From: Diogma glabrata
Lineage: Eukaryota; Arthropoda; Insecta; Diptera; Cylindrotomidae
Assembly: GCA_963693315.1 (NCBI GenBank)
Contig: OY856187.1
Location: forward strand, 48,006,485-48,070,484
Length of the DNA stretch: 64,000 nt
Direction: 5' to 3'
The position numbers and the translations under genes are program-made. The stretch's first letter is position 1, and every line of letters begins with the position of its first letter. Positions 48,121 to 60,699 of the stretch are shown here, in pieces. Under the pieces are notes generated by a model. It did not search any database and had not been told where the DNA came from. It saw only the letters and a list, made by a program, of their open reading frames with translations.

Positions 48121-51100
48121 CATACATTTCAAGTTTAAATCTCTAGTATTACACGATAATACATACATTAAATTTATTACATACATTACTCATTCCTAGG
48201 TTATTAACTGATACTTGATCTGTTGATCGTCCAGTAATTCTCATGCAACGCTCTAGCTGAATCCTTCCCCATTACATTGAATTTCTATCCTCCATATAGT
48301 CATCCATCCTCAAATACAATTTTATTGACCCATATTTAAGAGAATATAAACCATAAACCGTTGGTTTTTATTACAAATGGTGGCACCAAAACATATTCAA
48401 CCCTTTTTTTAAATAGCAACACGACATCACTTTTCTTCAACCTAATTTAATTTATTATCACAATTTTTAATTCCAAGGATACAATCATTTAAAATTCCGT
48501 TTCATAAATTCTGGTTAAATATTGCAAGAGTTAGATAATTATTTAGTATCAACTATAAATGTCTATACAACTAGCATAAATAAAGTTTATTAAATATATA
48601 AATAAAAATACCAAAATAACGTCATCCTATTGAGAAGCAAAAAAAAAGTTTGCATGTGATTTTTTATATCTGGTTTTTGTTAATATTTTTATCCGTCAAC
48701 AAAACAGAATTTATACTAAATTTTTATTTAAATATATTTTTTGGCTATTTTCTAGATTCATACTTCATACTAATTATGTTTAAAAACAGATGACATTTTA
48801 CAGTATAAGTGTAAAATGTTAAATAGTTAAGTTATAGTTAAATATTTTTTAAAGGTTAAGGTTGAGTGCTAAATACACACTTGTTATCGGTTACATGAAC
48901 TCAGATTCACATTTTGAAAACCGGGAAAGTTGATTATAGTAAGTCATATCATGTTAATACTTCATTTCGCTTTAAATGGGATAAGCTAAATAGGGTATTT
49001 TTACATTCGCAGGGAAAACAATGAACGTAGCATTAGATTTAAGTGTTAGCATAAAATAACGAATTATAACTATTTCGAACAATAGTAGAAAGTATATGGA
49101 TTTCAAACTGTTTGATATGAAATTAATTTCAAATATATATGTCTTAAACGACAATAACCAAATCGTATTTGCACTTCCAGATATGGAATAGGAAATTATA
49201 TTTTTTTTGCTATCAATAAATCGATTCTTCCTACACGTATTGATCGAAAACAAAGATCAGGGTTTGTTAGTTACAACGAAAAATAAAATAAAATCATATA
49301 CATATAGTTAAACTTCTCTAGTGTCCGCTAGTTCGATTTAATCATTTGTTCAAATATTAAATCAAAACTATAATAATAGAAATAGAATTATAAAAAATTA
49401 CAAAAAAAACAATGATTTTTGTCGTTTCTGTATAGTTTGTTAAATTTGAAATTAAATAATAAAAAAAATTTATTTACTGATCAAACATTCAAATTGCGTG
49501 GGTCTTCAATGTGTAATAGTCAATTCACATTAATATTTTGTCCACGATGTTAAGTAAAAAAAAAATAAAATTAATTTATAGCAGATTTTGGAAACCTTTT
49601 TGAATTTATACAATAATTTTTTTTAATCATCTAGACAGGAAACATATTTCTTGAATAATAATTAATATAATTCATATGATTCAAGGTACATCTATAAAAG
49701 GATGTGTAAAATTTATTTAATCATATAAACCAAACTTAATACGGTTTTAATTAAAGATTAAGCATTAACTAATTAGTGAAAAAATAACTGATTGTAACTT
49801 TCTGTAAATTGCTTACGAAGAGATTAAAAGATATATCCACACTACTTAGGGGAATCCCACACTATTTCGTCCAAAATGAAATCAGTTTCTTCTCGAATCA
49901 GCCCGGATCATATAACAAACAAAGTGTCATCAAAATTACTTCATAACTTAAGGTTGTAACGTGAATGCATTGAACATAAAATGAAACCAAAATAAATTTA
50001 ATCGGCAGTGTCCAATCAGAAACTGTAGAATAATGGTGATCCCTACTAAATATTTTAAAGCTAGACTTAAAATGGATTTCAAGATTTTGGACACTATGGA
50101 TTTCAAGACACAAACAAGTATACAAACGTAGATTAAGTAACAAACCGGTTGAAAAGTAGATCGTGATCCAAGCAAAAAAGAAACCGAAATAAATTATAGT
50201 AAGATAATGACACGGCATAAACTAATTGAAGCTAATGTGTGTTAAAAAACACGGCAGATAATAGCGAAATTTCATTTCGGTACAAACCGAAACTATTTCC
50301 TTAAGTTTCGTCTAAGTCGCTTCATAAGTGAATTCTGTTCCATATCGCCACGATCCATATTGGTCGCCAAAATTTCAAATAACAAATTATAGTTAAATCA
50401 GAAAATTCTCCGATCTTACTCGACTTTCGCACAATATTTAATAATTTCCATCTCGTTTAGATTCAGAACTTTTAATAAAATTTCATCAAAATTGTGTTAT
50501 AGGTGTAGCTAGTAGTGTGAGTAAAAACATAAAAAACACGTTCGGAAAAGGTTAAACATGTGCTTGGGAGACTTTTAGTTTATTTAATATCGCTCAACAT
50601 GTAATATGCGAAGGACTTTTAAACAACAATTTATAAAAAAACAAATTCACTAAAATCACGAAATCACGGATTGTCCCACGACGACGATTTGTGATTGGGA
50701 ATCTCTTACCTATTGTTATATTTAGCCTATCATTCTTCTAAATTCTTCTTTCTGTTGATCAGAGCCAAAGCAGACTGTAGACTACAGAGTACAGCCGGAA
50801 ATACAAATTTAATTATAGTAAAGGATTATGAATAGGACGTTGGAAGTCACGCGAAGATCTTCCCGTTATCAATTTGTAAAGTGAAAGTTGCAGACTTCGT
50901 AAAACGTAATAAGAAACAAAACTGTATTCAACTTCAATTTCTGATATACAATATTGCAATAACAAAACTAAAATCAACATGTAATACGGTTTCCAAGAAA
51001 AAGGCTCAACAAACAAAAATTTCAAATAAAATACATGAAAAATGATGACGTCGATTATTCTCAGAATATTTCGAGTTTTAAAAAAAGATAACCTCGAATA

Positions 51101-51145
51101 ACCGAAAAATTAAGCAACATTTTACTTAAGGAGTTCCTTCTAGAA
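48121..51145. other. AT-rich intron sequence
   Basis: No supported gene. Short minus-strand frames at 48972-49253, 49898-50218 and 50813-51025 have no recognisable domains. Confidence 0.45.
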
Positions 51146-51149
51146 ATAT

Positions 51150-51271
51150 TGTGCATTATTTTGGACAGGTTACATACACTTACTCAGTGATCGAATCCAG
51201 AACGAGATTTGAGAAACACGTTTATCGAATTGGGAGTAAGGCTAATTCGAAAGAAGGTAGAAAAGCGTGAC
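51150..51271 (-). repeat. LTR 5' fragment, minus strand
   Basis: The minus strand starts TGTCACG at 51271 and continues with CTTTCGAATTAGCCTTACTC, CCAATTCGATAAACG and GATTCGATCACTGA. This matches the first 100 bp of the LTR family of 21047-21716. Confidence 0.7.
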
Positions 51272-51479
51272 AATAGGTCGTATGCATAAAACATAAATCA
51301 AAAAATTAATTTTTTTTGAATACACTACTAAATTACTTTTTGCATTGTTCAACCCTAACTCAAATATCATTGAGATTTTTATATCCTGAATATCATGTGA
51401 TAGGATTTATTGTTAAGTTATTCATTCTTAAAAACAAAAATACAAAAATCAAAAAAATTGCGTCCATGACACCTTAGAA

Positions 51480-52020
51480 CGCATTTTGTGATGGTACCTT
51501 GTTTTTAAAAGGTTTATATGTGTTGTTGTAACACGTGTTGTAATTCCTACTACACAACACATTTAACATATTTAAAATAATAAATAAATTTTTTTTTAAT
51601 TTTCATTAATAATAAATAGTACTCACGAGTTAAAATTTTTATATTTAATATCTTTCTTACTCGTAAAAGTAAAATTTTTATCATTTTGATTTCACTCCTT
51701 TAGAGTCGATTTTATCTTATATCCAGAAAAAGAAAATTAGTACTTTTTCGTCATCCGTTTTTTCATGTTTATAACAATACTTGCATAATTGACCAAAACG
51801 TTCAGAAAAGTTTATTTTTATTTTTCAAATGAAGAACAGATTCAAATTTAAAACGAAAATTAAATGTGTGAGTAGTTGAAACAAAATATTTATTTCGATT
51901 TAGGTGTAAAAACGATATTTTTTCAATTTTCACTACTGTATTTGGGAATGTTTTATTTATTTTAAGTTTCTCGCTGTGAAAGAACGGATTGATATAAAGA
52001 ACGCTTTAAACTCTGAAGAA
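51480..52020 (-). repeat. Dispersed repeat family R1, copy at 51.5 kb
   Basis: Its reverse complement aligns with 20480-21010 over about 330 bp (51690-52020) and with 13115-13225 over about 90 bp (51480-51580). It is the longest copy without a minisatellite and so best shows the ancestral layout. Confidence 0.7.
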
Positions 52021-52583
52021 AATACAACAGAAAAGTATTATAATAATAATCAGAATAAAAATAATAATAAAAAATTCTATAAAATTTATTCTTTTTATTT
52101 GTAAGATTGATTTGGTACAAAATATTTATATTAAACAACTAAGGTGATAACAAATCGATTGTGATTTCAACGACGTTGACCGCATTTGCCATTGTCTATA
52201 CTCAATAATCAATATGAAACAGAAACACTCATTGGCGATTTGCTTGTTCCACTATTTTTTCCAATATTCTTTAAATGAACGCAATTTAGAATTTTGGTGA
52301 AATAAAAAGCCAAAAACTTTATAAATACAAAGGGTGGTATATTTTCAAATTTCAAATATCGAAAATTTTATACTGGATTTAACTCTAACTTTCGGTCAAA
52401 AACGCTGGACAAAAAAGTTGAAACATGTAAATCGTTCTTAAGAAATCTAGTAGTACTTTAATTTCAGTATATATAGCTAAAATGGTAAGAATCACAACGA
52501 TATAGGTTAATGACCTAAATAGCATTATTCATTCTCATGATATTTGTAAAAAAAATTTTTTGTTTTTTCTGAACAGTTGTTTT

Positions 52584-52619
52584 AGAACACTTCATAAAAC
52601 AAGTTTTATGAAGTGTTCT
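52584..52619. repeat. Perfect 17 bp palindrome with 2 bp spacer
   Basis: AGAACACTTCATAAAAC at 52584-52600 is exactly inverted at 52603-52619. It would form a tight hairpin in single-stranded DNA or RNA. It contains no run of T after the stem that would mark a simple terminator, and its role is unknown. Confidence 0.85.
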
Positions 52620-52817
52620 TACGTGAAGAGTTACACGACTCATTTATGTTCCATCGACGAGAAATTAGTCGATTACCAGCACTTCAGAATTATCAATTAT
52701 AGCCCACCTGCATGACTAATTAAATATGTATATTGCTGTTACAATGTGCTTTTCCAGCAGACTACGATTATTAACTATCTAAAGCTGTAGATATAGTTTA
52801 CGCGATTACACAATCCC

Positions 52818-53060
52818 GTCCATGTGTGTGTGTGTCTGTCTGTCTGTAGACAAAATATCTCAGAAACCACTTGACGTATTGCCCTCAAATTTGGAACACA
52901 GGTATACAATACATCCTTTGGCGTTGATTTTCAAATCCGCAGATCAATTGTGACCCGACACATGGGGGTCAAAATGCGTATGTGTCTGTGGAGACCATAT
53001 TTCAGAAACTGCTTGACCGATTGACCCCAAATTTGGTGCACACCTATCTTTTTCTAGACG
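52818..53060. repeat. Two diverged tandem units of a fly-type interspersed repeat
   Basis: Both units carry TGTGTCTGT, ATATxTCAGAAACxxCTTGAC, TTG.CC.CAAATTTGG and ACAC..GTATAC/ACACCTATC in that order (52824-52915 and 52980-53050). The first starts with a (GT)n(CTGT)n microsatellite. Sequences of this style are widespread in fly genomes; I cannot name the element. Confidence 0.6.
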
Positions 53061-55540
53061 AATATCTTTTATTTTTTTTCTTGTTTTTGTGTTTTTTATA
53101 TTCAGTGATAGTATTTCTCGTAGCTTTCGACAGTTCATTATCTCGGGCTTACACCGTTCTAGTTTTTAACACACCTTTAAATACTGCTATAAACCTGTCT
53201 AATCAGTTTATAATAAAAACACGGAGGCGGCAATAGACAGACACCATCGATTAAGTAGGTGTGTATACGTCGATAAAGTGGTGTCTGCCTGTTATTCGAT
53301 AAAATAGGTGTCTGATATTCGATGATGTAGGTGAGGTATTTATACCTACACTTCGTCATCCGGTGATGATTACTCTCAGCCGGGAATATCGAAAATTAAT
53401 TTTTTTAAACAAGTTTGTGTTTTGGATTAGTTTAAAGACCCCAATCCCATCTGTTGAAACTTATAATACCAAGAGTAATTAAGAAAGAAAAGTGAGAAAT
53501 TTTTTTCAATTGCGTATATTTTTTTTTGTTTCATTTCTTCTTCATTGAGTTTTTAACCATTGGAGACCCGAAGGGTGATCTCCCACTGGAAGACTGAATG
53601 TGCGCAGAGTGATATTTTTTTCAGAATATAGAATCTAAAAAACAATTACTAGGAAAATTAAGGCAAAATATTTCAACAAAAACTGGCAAACCAGAAGTGA
53701 TTAGTGAATATACAAAATCTTTAGAGTCTTTCTAGTAACACAAATACAAATTATTTCATAACTGTACCTAAGCTGTAGTGTGAAATGCGACTGCTAACTT
53801 CTTCTTCAATTCAATTGTGTGATGTATAAATGTTATATTATCAATTAGATACTATCCGTAACATAACACCAGTTTAAAAATATTCAATCCCTATACTTAA
53901 GTAAAACGAAAATGAATAAAGTTTAGACAAGTTAATTAGATTTAATGAAAATATTCTTATAAAAAACAACAAAATTCTAGTATCAAAGCCATAACAATAC
54001 AATTGATTTGGCTGACAGTCGACACATCAATTATCGAAACCAATGAAATTTTAAGTAACTTACAAACCTTTTCCTGCTAGTTTTGTATGATTTCTAATCC
54101 AAATAAATCAAACAAAACATATAATAATCCAATTTCTTTAATTCAAGCTAATAGATTTTTGCCTTTGACATAATGTTACGACGATGAGATAACATCATAG
54201 CATTCGTATTTCGTATATAAATAAAGATGACATTTGAAAATATGACCATAAAGTCCAACACCAAGAGAAGCCATCTAATTGATATAAATTAAAAACAATG
54301 AAAGAATATTGATCAATTAAAATATCTAGGAAATAAGAAAGAAAACTGAGCATAGTTTAGTATCATCAATTCATTGACCGACCTTTTGAGTTAAAAACTA
54401 TTAACTTTCATTTGGGTTTTAAAAACCAAATTATTTTTTATTAATAATTCTAAGACTCTGGTTAGAAAACCAAGTTTGATCAAAATGAGTTTTGTCACAA
54501 AGTCTATTTCGTCTATTTTTAAATTTAAATTTAATGTAATTTTGGAAATATGTTCTATGTTTTGTGTTTCGGATTTGTAATACGAGCTCAAATAATGTAG
54601 GAAAGAGAATAGATGGAGTGTTAGCATAAATATGATCGTTTTGTTCCAAAAAAAAAAATAATGATATAAATTTGTTGAAAACTTTAATGGCGCCATATAT
54701 GTACTTCTACGATTTATTAAAAAATGAACAGGTATTTTATGTCCGGAAATCCGATATATGTTCACCTAGATTTTTATTGATATTCCTTCTTCCCATGTAT
54801 TTTTTAAATTCTAATTTTTGTTGTATTATTTGCCCGCATTTTTTTACATGGACTTTATATCATACTGACTGGCGCTATTGTGATAAAATTTTATTCGTGT
54901 ATGAGATTAGGCCCCGTGTAAAACATCAAATTTAATAAGGACAAGACTTTCGATTTTATGGCTTTTTAAATTGATTATATTTTTACAAGTTGCCGAATTA
55001 GCTTGCAAACCATTAAACTGGTCATAGAGAGAATCCATCAAATAAAAAGGTTGGTTGTACAAAGGTATTTTAAATTGGTGCAGAAGTTCGGTCGTATTTT
55101 AAACAAAAATTTGAGTCAGGTGACTCAGACCTTCACGTTCAATATCGACAACCAAAAAAATCATTAAAATGTCTCGCTACTGTCTAGATTAAATACACTG
55201 TAAGTTGAATTAAAACGGCCCAAGGTTTTTACTAGCATGCATCCCGCATCAGCCAGTAACATGCGTAAAGTTTAATGTAAATAGAAAAAGATGACCGTCT
55301 GAGAGATGAGTCAGACTATGCAGCGATCAAATTGATTTAGTTGTTTTCTATTTCTGAAAGCCGCGTACTGAAAAACCGAAGAGCTATTAAATAACAGAAG
55401 AGTTATTAAATGCTCTGACGAGCTAAAAATTGGTGGCGATAACTATTGGTGGCTATTTGTTTGTCTGTCTTTTATCATCTATTATTTCATAAACCATAAA
55501 TCTTATCATTTTGAAATTAAAAATTAATATAAAAATCACG
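53061..55540. other. AT-rich intron sequence
   Basis: No gene is supported. Near 53248-53340 the words GATAAA.TAGGTGTCTG and ATTCGAT repeat irregularly. Confidence 0.45.
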
Positions 55541-55547
55541 TATGTTG

Positions 55548-55615
55548 AGTAGCTTAGTGGTTGATAAACTGAACACCGAATCGGTGGACCCGAGTTCTAG
55601 TTTCAGTTTGATAAA
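55548..55615 (+). ncRNA. tRNA-like (SINE head) sequence, weak
   Basis: TAGCTTAGTGGTTGATAAAC resembles an A box and CCGAGTTCTAGTTTC a mutated B box at tRNA-like spacing. There is no closed cloverleaf, so it is at best an old tRNA-derived SINE. Confidence 0.3.
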
Positions 55616-57827
55616 AGTGTTTTTAAGCAAAACTATAAGAACCTTTAGTCCACCATTTTTCCAATTTCCTCTACTTCAAATCGTCTTTTAAATGTTCTAT
55701 CTGGACACCAAAAAGAGCAATAACAATTTTCTCATCCACATGATTTGTAAGATCCGCCGCAAAACATTATGAGGTTTTCTTCGTCGAACTTACCGCGATC
55801 CTGTCAACATTTCGGTTGGACATATTGACGGATTCAACAATATTTTCAAATTACATATATTTTTAATAATGAATTTGCCAAAGTTCGTCTTCCAATCTTT
55901 TATCCTAGTTCTCTAAAATTCGTGCTGTCTCCTTATGTCAAAGCAAAAACGCTGAATCGGTTTAACGTCATTTAACAACTGAGGTATTTTCTGATTGCGA
56001 TACCGTAGACATTAGTCAAACCAAACAGCGTTAAACGAGGATTCAGAAATACATATCTCTCCCTTTAAACGACCTCCTGACATCAACAATGCCGTCATAG
56101 ACTTTAAATCTCTCGTCCACTTTGACTTCAGTTTTCAACCTTCCAAAAGTTTTACTTTCCCAAAACAATTATTACCAACTTTTAAGAATCCTGTAACATA
56201 GCTTTTCTAAAAAAGCAAATCAACTTGATGTCTGACCTTTCTTATACCTCAATTTAAAATATTTCTCTATCATTAAATCTTGAATATCCAACCCTAGTTT
56301 ATAAACCAAATTAATAAGTGAGGTCCTAGCATCAAGAAAAATTCTCAACATTTCAAAAATTTATTCGAGGATATTAGACCACCACCAATTAGACAACCGA
56401 AAAATATTTACAAGAAAGAAAAATTTTCAAATATTTAACGAAAAATATGGCAATGTATCTAATACTCATATTTCTATTTCTTGGGGGCAGGAGTGAGGAA
56501 TCAAGTGCGGTGTCATTTGAAAGAGGTTTGAATTTAAGTAACTTTGCAATTTTTTATACAGTTTCACATTCCACAGTTTTTGATAATTTGTCAAATATGT
56601 GCGTTTTTGACCTTCTAAACTCTCCCCTGTAAAAAAAATTTGATACATTTTGAGCGAAAAAATTAGAGATTGTTGATTTGTTGAAAAACGATAAAAACAA
56701 CTTTGCTGTCTGCTATGTCTCAATCTATTTGTCAGAGGGTTTTTAACTTTTATATTATTTCGCATTATTACTTTACCTAGCGGAAGGTGGATGTTCTAAA
56801 GTTTAACTTAAAAAAAAATTTTGATATTGGTTGCATGTTTTACCTTAAATAACTTCCATAAATGCAAAAAATAAACCAAAGTATGTTAATAAAATAAGAC
56901 ACCTTTTTTGGTCAAACTGTTAAAATAACTGCAGACCTTGTAACACAGGAACATAAACGGAAATTAACACAGTTAAATCCAAGAACTGTTTTTAAATAAT
57001 TTAATCAAAGAATATAATGTATTACTGTAGGTATTATATTTATATAAACAAAACCTTCGATGAATTGCATTTGCTGGATGCATATAACCTTTAAATTTTT
57101 ATTTTTGTTTTGGAGGTCTAATATTTTAGTTTATGGTTGATTCGTTGAAGTCATTCAACTCGATCTGGTTTAAAATTAATCGGTGTTTGTGACTACCATT
57201 GAATTACATAAACATCCCTACAACCTTTCCCATTTCGTTCTACTCAAGGTATTATATTTCTAAAAAAAACATTCTTACCTTGCTCTTTAATTTTTCACGA
57301 TTAATCTTACCAAAATCTGATATTGTTAAATTTATTGTTTGTTTTGCTAAAAACATTAAATTAAACGACGTAACTTTTCACTTTTATATTAGCGTCAGTC
57401 GAGAGAAATGAATCACCATAAATTAAAACCAAACAAAAACAATCTCTTAGCTTGTATTGTGATTTGATTACCAAATTATTTTTCTCAGTAAACTGTACCT
57501 TAGAGACATTTTATGATTATTTCATTTTCATTAACGTTTACGTTTTTGTTTACACAAAAAAAAAATAATTTAATTTCTAGGAAAATATTAGTAGAGTAAG
57601 TGGTATTAGTACGTCATGGTTAATTTTAAAATTTCATTAAAAATGTTACTAGTAGTAGAAAAGTGATTAACTTCGTTGAGAAATAGCGCCATTCGATTCA
57701 AATCGATGGACACTGAAGTTTTTGTATTGTACTACATTATATTAAAAAATTAAATATTTATAGTTTATACCAACAGATTTCTTAGAAATCAAAAACTCTA
57801 ACGAAGATATCCCTTTTTTCTTTGCAG
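55616..57827. other. Last part of intron 1, up to the exon 2 acceptor
   Basis: 55620-56200 is slightly GC-richer with coding-like texture on the plus strand but no recognisable domain, and may be eroded transposon sequence. The remainder is AT-rich. A strong polypyrimidine tract (57811-57825) precedes the acceptor AG at 57826-57827. Confidence 0.5.
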
Positions 57828-58069
57828 GAATTAGATCTAGAACAAAAGATTGATTTAGAAATAAAAATGCGCGAAGGTTCTGCAAAATTATTAGCAGCAT
57901 GTAACAATCCAAAAAATTACACAAAAGGTGTTGGTTTAAGCTCTGCTAGTTCATCACATAGTACACAAATTTTAGAGGCGGCGAAAAATTTGCTGACATC
58001 AAATGAACGAATGACAGCGTATATGGCAGAATTACAAAGACGAAAACGAGATCGTGATACAATTGCAAG
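57828..58069 (+). CDS. Rtkn: Rhotekin, second coding exon (HR1/REM-1 Rho-binding region)
   Basis: The exon encodes 80 residues plus two bases. It begins ELDLEQKIDLEIKMREGSAK and continues LLAACNNPKN, then QILEAAKNLLTSNERMTAYM and AELQRRKRDRD. This matches the HR1 (REM-1) domain of vertebrate rhotekin and rhotekin-2, which have EKIDLEIRMREG, LLAAC, and a helix ending Y(M/T)xELQ. The domain forms a coiled-coil hairpin that binds GTP-loaded Rho. About 18 extra residues rich in Ser sit in the hairpin turn compared with vertebrates. The acceptor is TTCTTTGCAG and the donor AAG|GTAAAA (58070), leaving phase 2. The first in-frame stop comes right after the donor (TAA at 58071-58073), so splicing is required. 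Later rhotekin exons (anillin-like and PH domains) are outside the window. Confidence 0.92.
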
Positions 58070-58232
58070 GTAAAATATAATAAATTTGTTTGATACAATC
58101 TACTACTGTGTATAAATAAATAGTTAAATACTAAGTTCAAAATACTTCGGGATTCACTTCCGAAGAAAGAGAAGTGTAGTGGGCAAGAGGGATAGATGGT
58201 GTAAAGGAGCACGGGGGGGGAGAGGGAGAAAA

Positions 58233-58332
<100 letters not shown>

Positions 58333-58334
58333 AG

Positions 58335-59040
58335 TGAGGGATATCGAGTGATAGAAAGAGAGACAGACCGAGAGACAAGAAACTTTCTGCTCCAGATATA
58401 AGTTTCCCTGCTTGCCTGATTGTTCTATTTTTGAAACAACCTTGTAGAATTTATTGTTTAATTTAGCTCTGTGTGCTATTTAGCGATTGTCGAAAAAGTG
58501 TTTAAAAGATGATGGTAAACGGACCATTTCGACACATGGATGATTGTTTTTGTGACAACTTATTATGTAGAAAGATTGTTGATAGGTCGTTTCGACAAGA
58601 AGATAACTATCAGTTGATACTCGTGTTTACAGTTTTGTTCATGATGATTGGGTTAGTTTTGGGGCCAGTCGTGTGCCGACGAGTTATTGCAAGTTTTGGG
58701 TTTACTGTAAATTTGTTTTGCATCTACGATATGCAATAAAAAGAACTAATTGTTGGTTGGCATGTCACAAGTCACAATAATATTGAAATTGGTATTTACT
58801 TACGATTCCAATTTGTAGAAAAGAAGGCGTTTTTCAGTTAAAAGTTTTCTATCCTCAAGCCAGTTGTTTAACAAGGATAGTTTCTCGCTGATATGACCAC
58901 AGGCTTCTTGAACGTATAAGTAGGTTGGTAACTAAACGGTAAAGATTGTGGTAAACTGGGCTAACAGAAGTTAAACATCATAGGTATAATAACTCCATCT
59001 TTTGGTGCATCTTGCTTCAACTTCTTATATTTTGACTGTG
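58335..59040. other. Intron 2 sequence, nothing recognised
   Basis: The frame at 58509-58739 has no known domain. No RNA gene is seen. Confidence 0.4.
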
Positions 59041-59042
59041 CG

Positions 59043-59093
59043 TTGTTGAACTCGATGTTGAACTCGATGTTGAACTCGTTGTTGAACTCGTTG
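59043..59093. repeat. 15 bp tandem repeat, about 3.5 copies
   Basis: Units of GTTGAACTCGATGTT and the variant GTTGAACTCGTTGTT follow one another just beyond the 3' end of the minus-strand LINE. Confidence 0.85.
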
Positions 59094-59099
59094 GTCAAA

Positions 59100-60690
59100 G
59101 TGTAAGGTGATCCAGATTCACACAATAAATGGGACATACTTTATAAAAACCATGCAATGTGTGCATGCCAACCAACGTTGCCAACCAAGAAGGCGAAGAT
59201 GGAAACAGAAACAGCACCCCAAACTTGACAACAGTGCTCCATACAGGAACGACTATAGGACTTATAAACATGGAGCAATTGGTATGAAGCGAAATTTTTT
59301 TTGCATCTATTTAGAAGCCCGAGCTTTCTAGACGCGCTTTTCGCCATCGCCATTACATGATCGTTCCAGAGTAGGTCATTTGAAACTGTGACACCCAATA
59401 AACGAATGTTTTTACATTCACCTATTGGTTCATCACACATACTGAATAGAATATCTTTGGGAACTCGGTCTTTAATCTGGAAACAATCAACAGCTGTGTT
59501 TTGGTAGAGTTGAAATTGACCAGGTTTTGGTCACCCCAATCGGCGACTTTTTTATGTCTTGATTCACGTTTATGGCAGCTTCTCTCCGGGCGGGATTAAT
59601 TCGTTCGTGCATTTTCCCTGTTGAAGGAACAGCTCGAACGACTTGTGCAGAGTACTATCATCTGCAAAACTATTTATTGGGTTGCTGGTGATTTTCGACA
59701 ATGCGTTGATATAAATCAAAAATAGGGTTGGGGACAATACTGAGCCTTGAGGTACACCAGCGTTACTTAGTTTAGACTCAGATGAAAATCCGTCTAAGGA
59801 GACCGAAATGTATCGGTTGGATAGAAAATTTTGAATCAGTTTCACAACATTGGGATAAAAACCATACGCAACGTGCTTGTTGATTAAGTTGGCAGCCAGA
59901 CTCGATCGAATGCCTTGGAGATATCAAAAGCGATAATGTATGTTTCACCACCTTTATCAAGTATGCTGTTCCAACAATGCGCTACATAGTTTAATAGATC
60001 GGCAGTTGATCTTTTGTTTCGAAAACCGTATTGGCTGTCGGATATTAAATGATTTTCTTCCAGAAATTTTGAAATATGTGTATTAATATAATGCTCGTAG
60101 ACTTTGGATAGGACCGATAGTAAAGCTATTGGCCTATAATTTGAGATATCGGATTTTGGTCCCTTTTTGGGGACGGACTGGACATTTGCCAACTTCCAGC
60201 ACGAGGGAAATATCGCACATTTGTAGGATTGGTAGAATATCTTATTCAAATTTGGTGCAAGTTCTTTAGAAAAGGTTTTTAAAATAATGGGTGGAACGTT
60301 GTCCATTCCTGAGTCTTTGTTGATGTTTAACCCCTTTAAAAGTTTAGCGACTATTTTGGGTTTGTAGTGGAGTTCATTCATATTAACTCCTGAAAACTGG
60401 ATTTGGGGTATTTCTTTAGGAGTTTCCAAAACAGTGGAGTTCAGAGCAAAGTGTTCAGCAAACAAGTTAGATTTTCTTGCGGGATCATTGACGATTGATT
60501 TACCATCAATAATAGGGAGAAAAATTGATTGCCAATTGTATTGTATTGATTGTCAATTTTATTGGAAGAAAAACGATTATGACGACACATGGCGCTGTTT
60601 AAAATCGTAATTTCGCAATTGATATCATTGAGTGCTTTTACAATCCTATTTCTTGAGATATTCTGGTTCCGAAGCGCCTTGCATTATATT
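59100..60690 (-). mobile_element. Truncated non-LTR retrotransposon, reverse transcriptase
   Basis: A 5'-truncated LINE on the minus strand, little decayed. 59884-60465 has VAKLLKGLNINKDSGMDNVP, KKGPKSDISNYRPIALLSVL, SQYGFRNKRSTADLLNY and IIAFDISKAFDRVW, the RT fingers and palm with the first catalytic Asp. After one frameshift (59846-59884), 59570-59845 has GVPQGSVLSPTLFLIYINAL and FADDSTLH at 59645-59668 with the catalytic Asp pair. 59141-59440 has IRLLGVTVSNDLLWNDHV and AKSASRKLGLLNRCKK. Sequence upstream to about 60690 has linker-like coding texture (RNRIVKALNDINCEITILNS). The style fits the jockey/CR1 superfamily. No endonuclease domain remains. It lies in rhotekin intron 2, antisense to the gene. 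Confidence 0.88.
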
Positions 60691-60699
60691 TACATAGAA

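Larger units (their letters stand above)
11626..57827 (+). other. Rhotekin intron 1, 46.2 kb
   Basis: The intron is bounded by the donor AAG|GTTAAT at 11625/11626 and the acceptor TTTTTTCTTTGCAG|GAA at 57827/57828, both in phase 0. It holds hAT, mariner, LINE, Penelope, LTR and MITE insertions in both orientations, annotated separately. No additional rhotekin coding exon was recognised in it, but small alternative exons or promoters cannot be excluded without transcripts. Confidence 0.75.

Noticed and set aside
49308..49345. GTTAAACTTCTCTAGTGTCC as another pogo-like MITE end
   Set aside because: No inverted partner was found within several hundred bases and the flanking TA is uninformative in this sequence.
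58509..58739. 76-codon frame with a hydrophobic stretch (possible membrane peptide or rhotekin exon)
   Set aside because: It does not match any part of rhotekin, and there is no acceptor with a compatible phase and no known family. Hydrophobic runs are common in T-rich frames.
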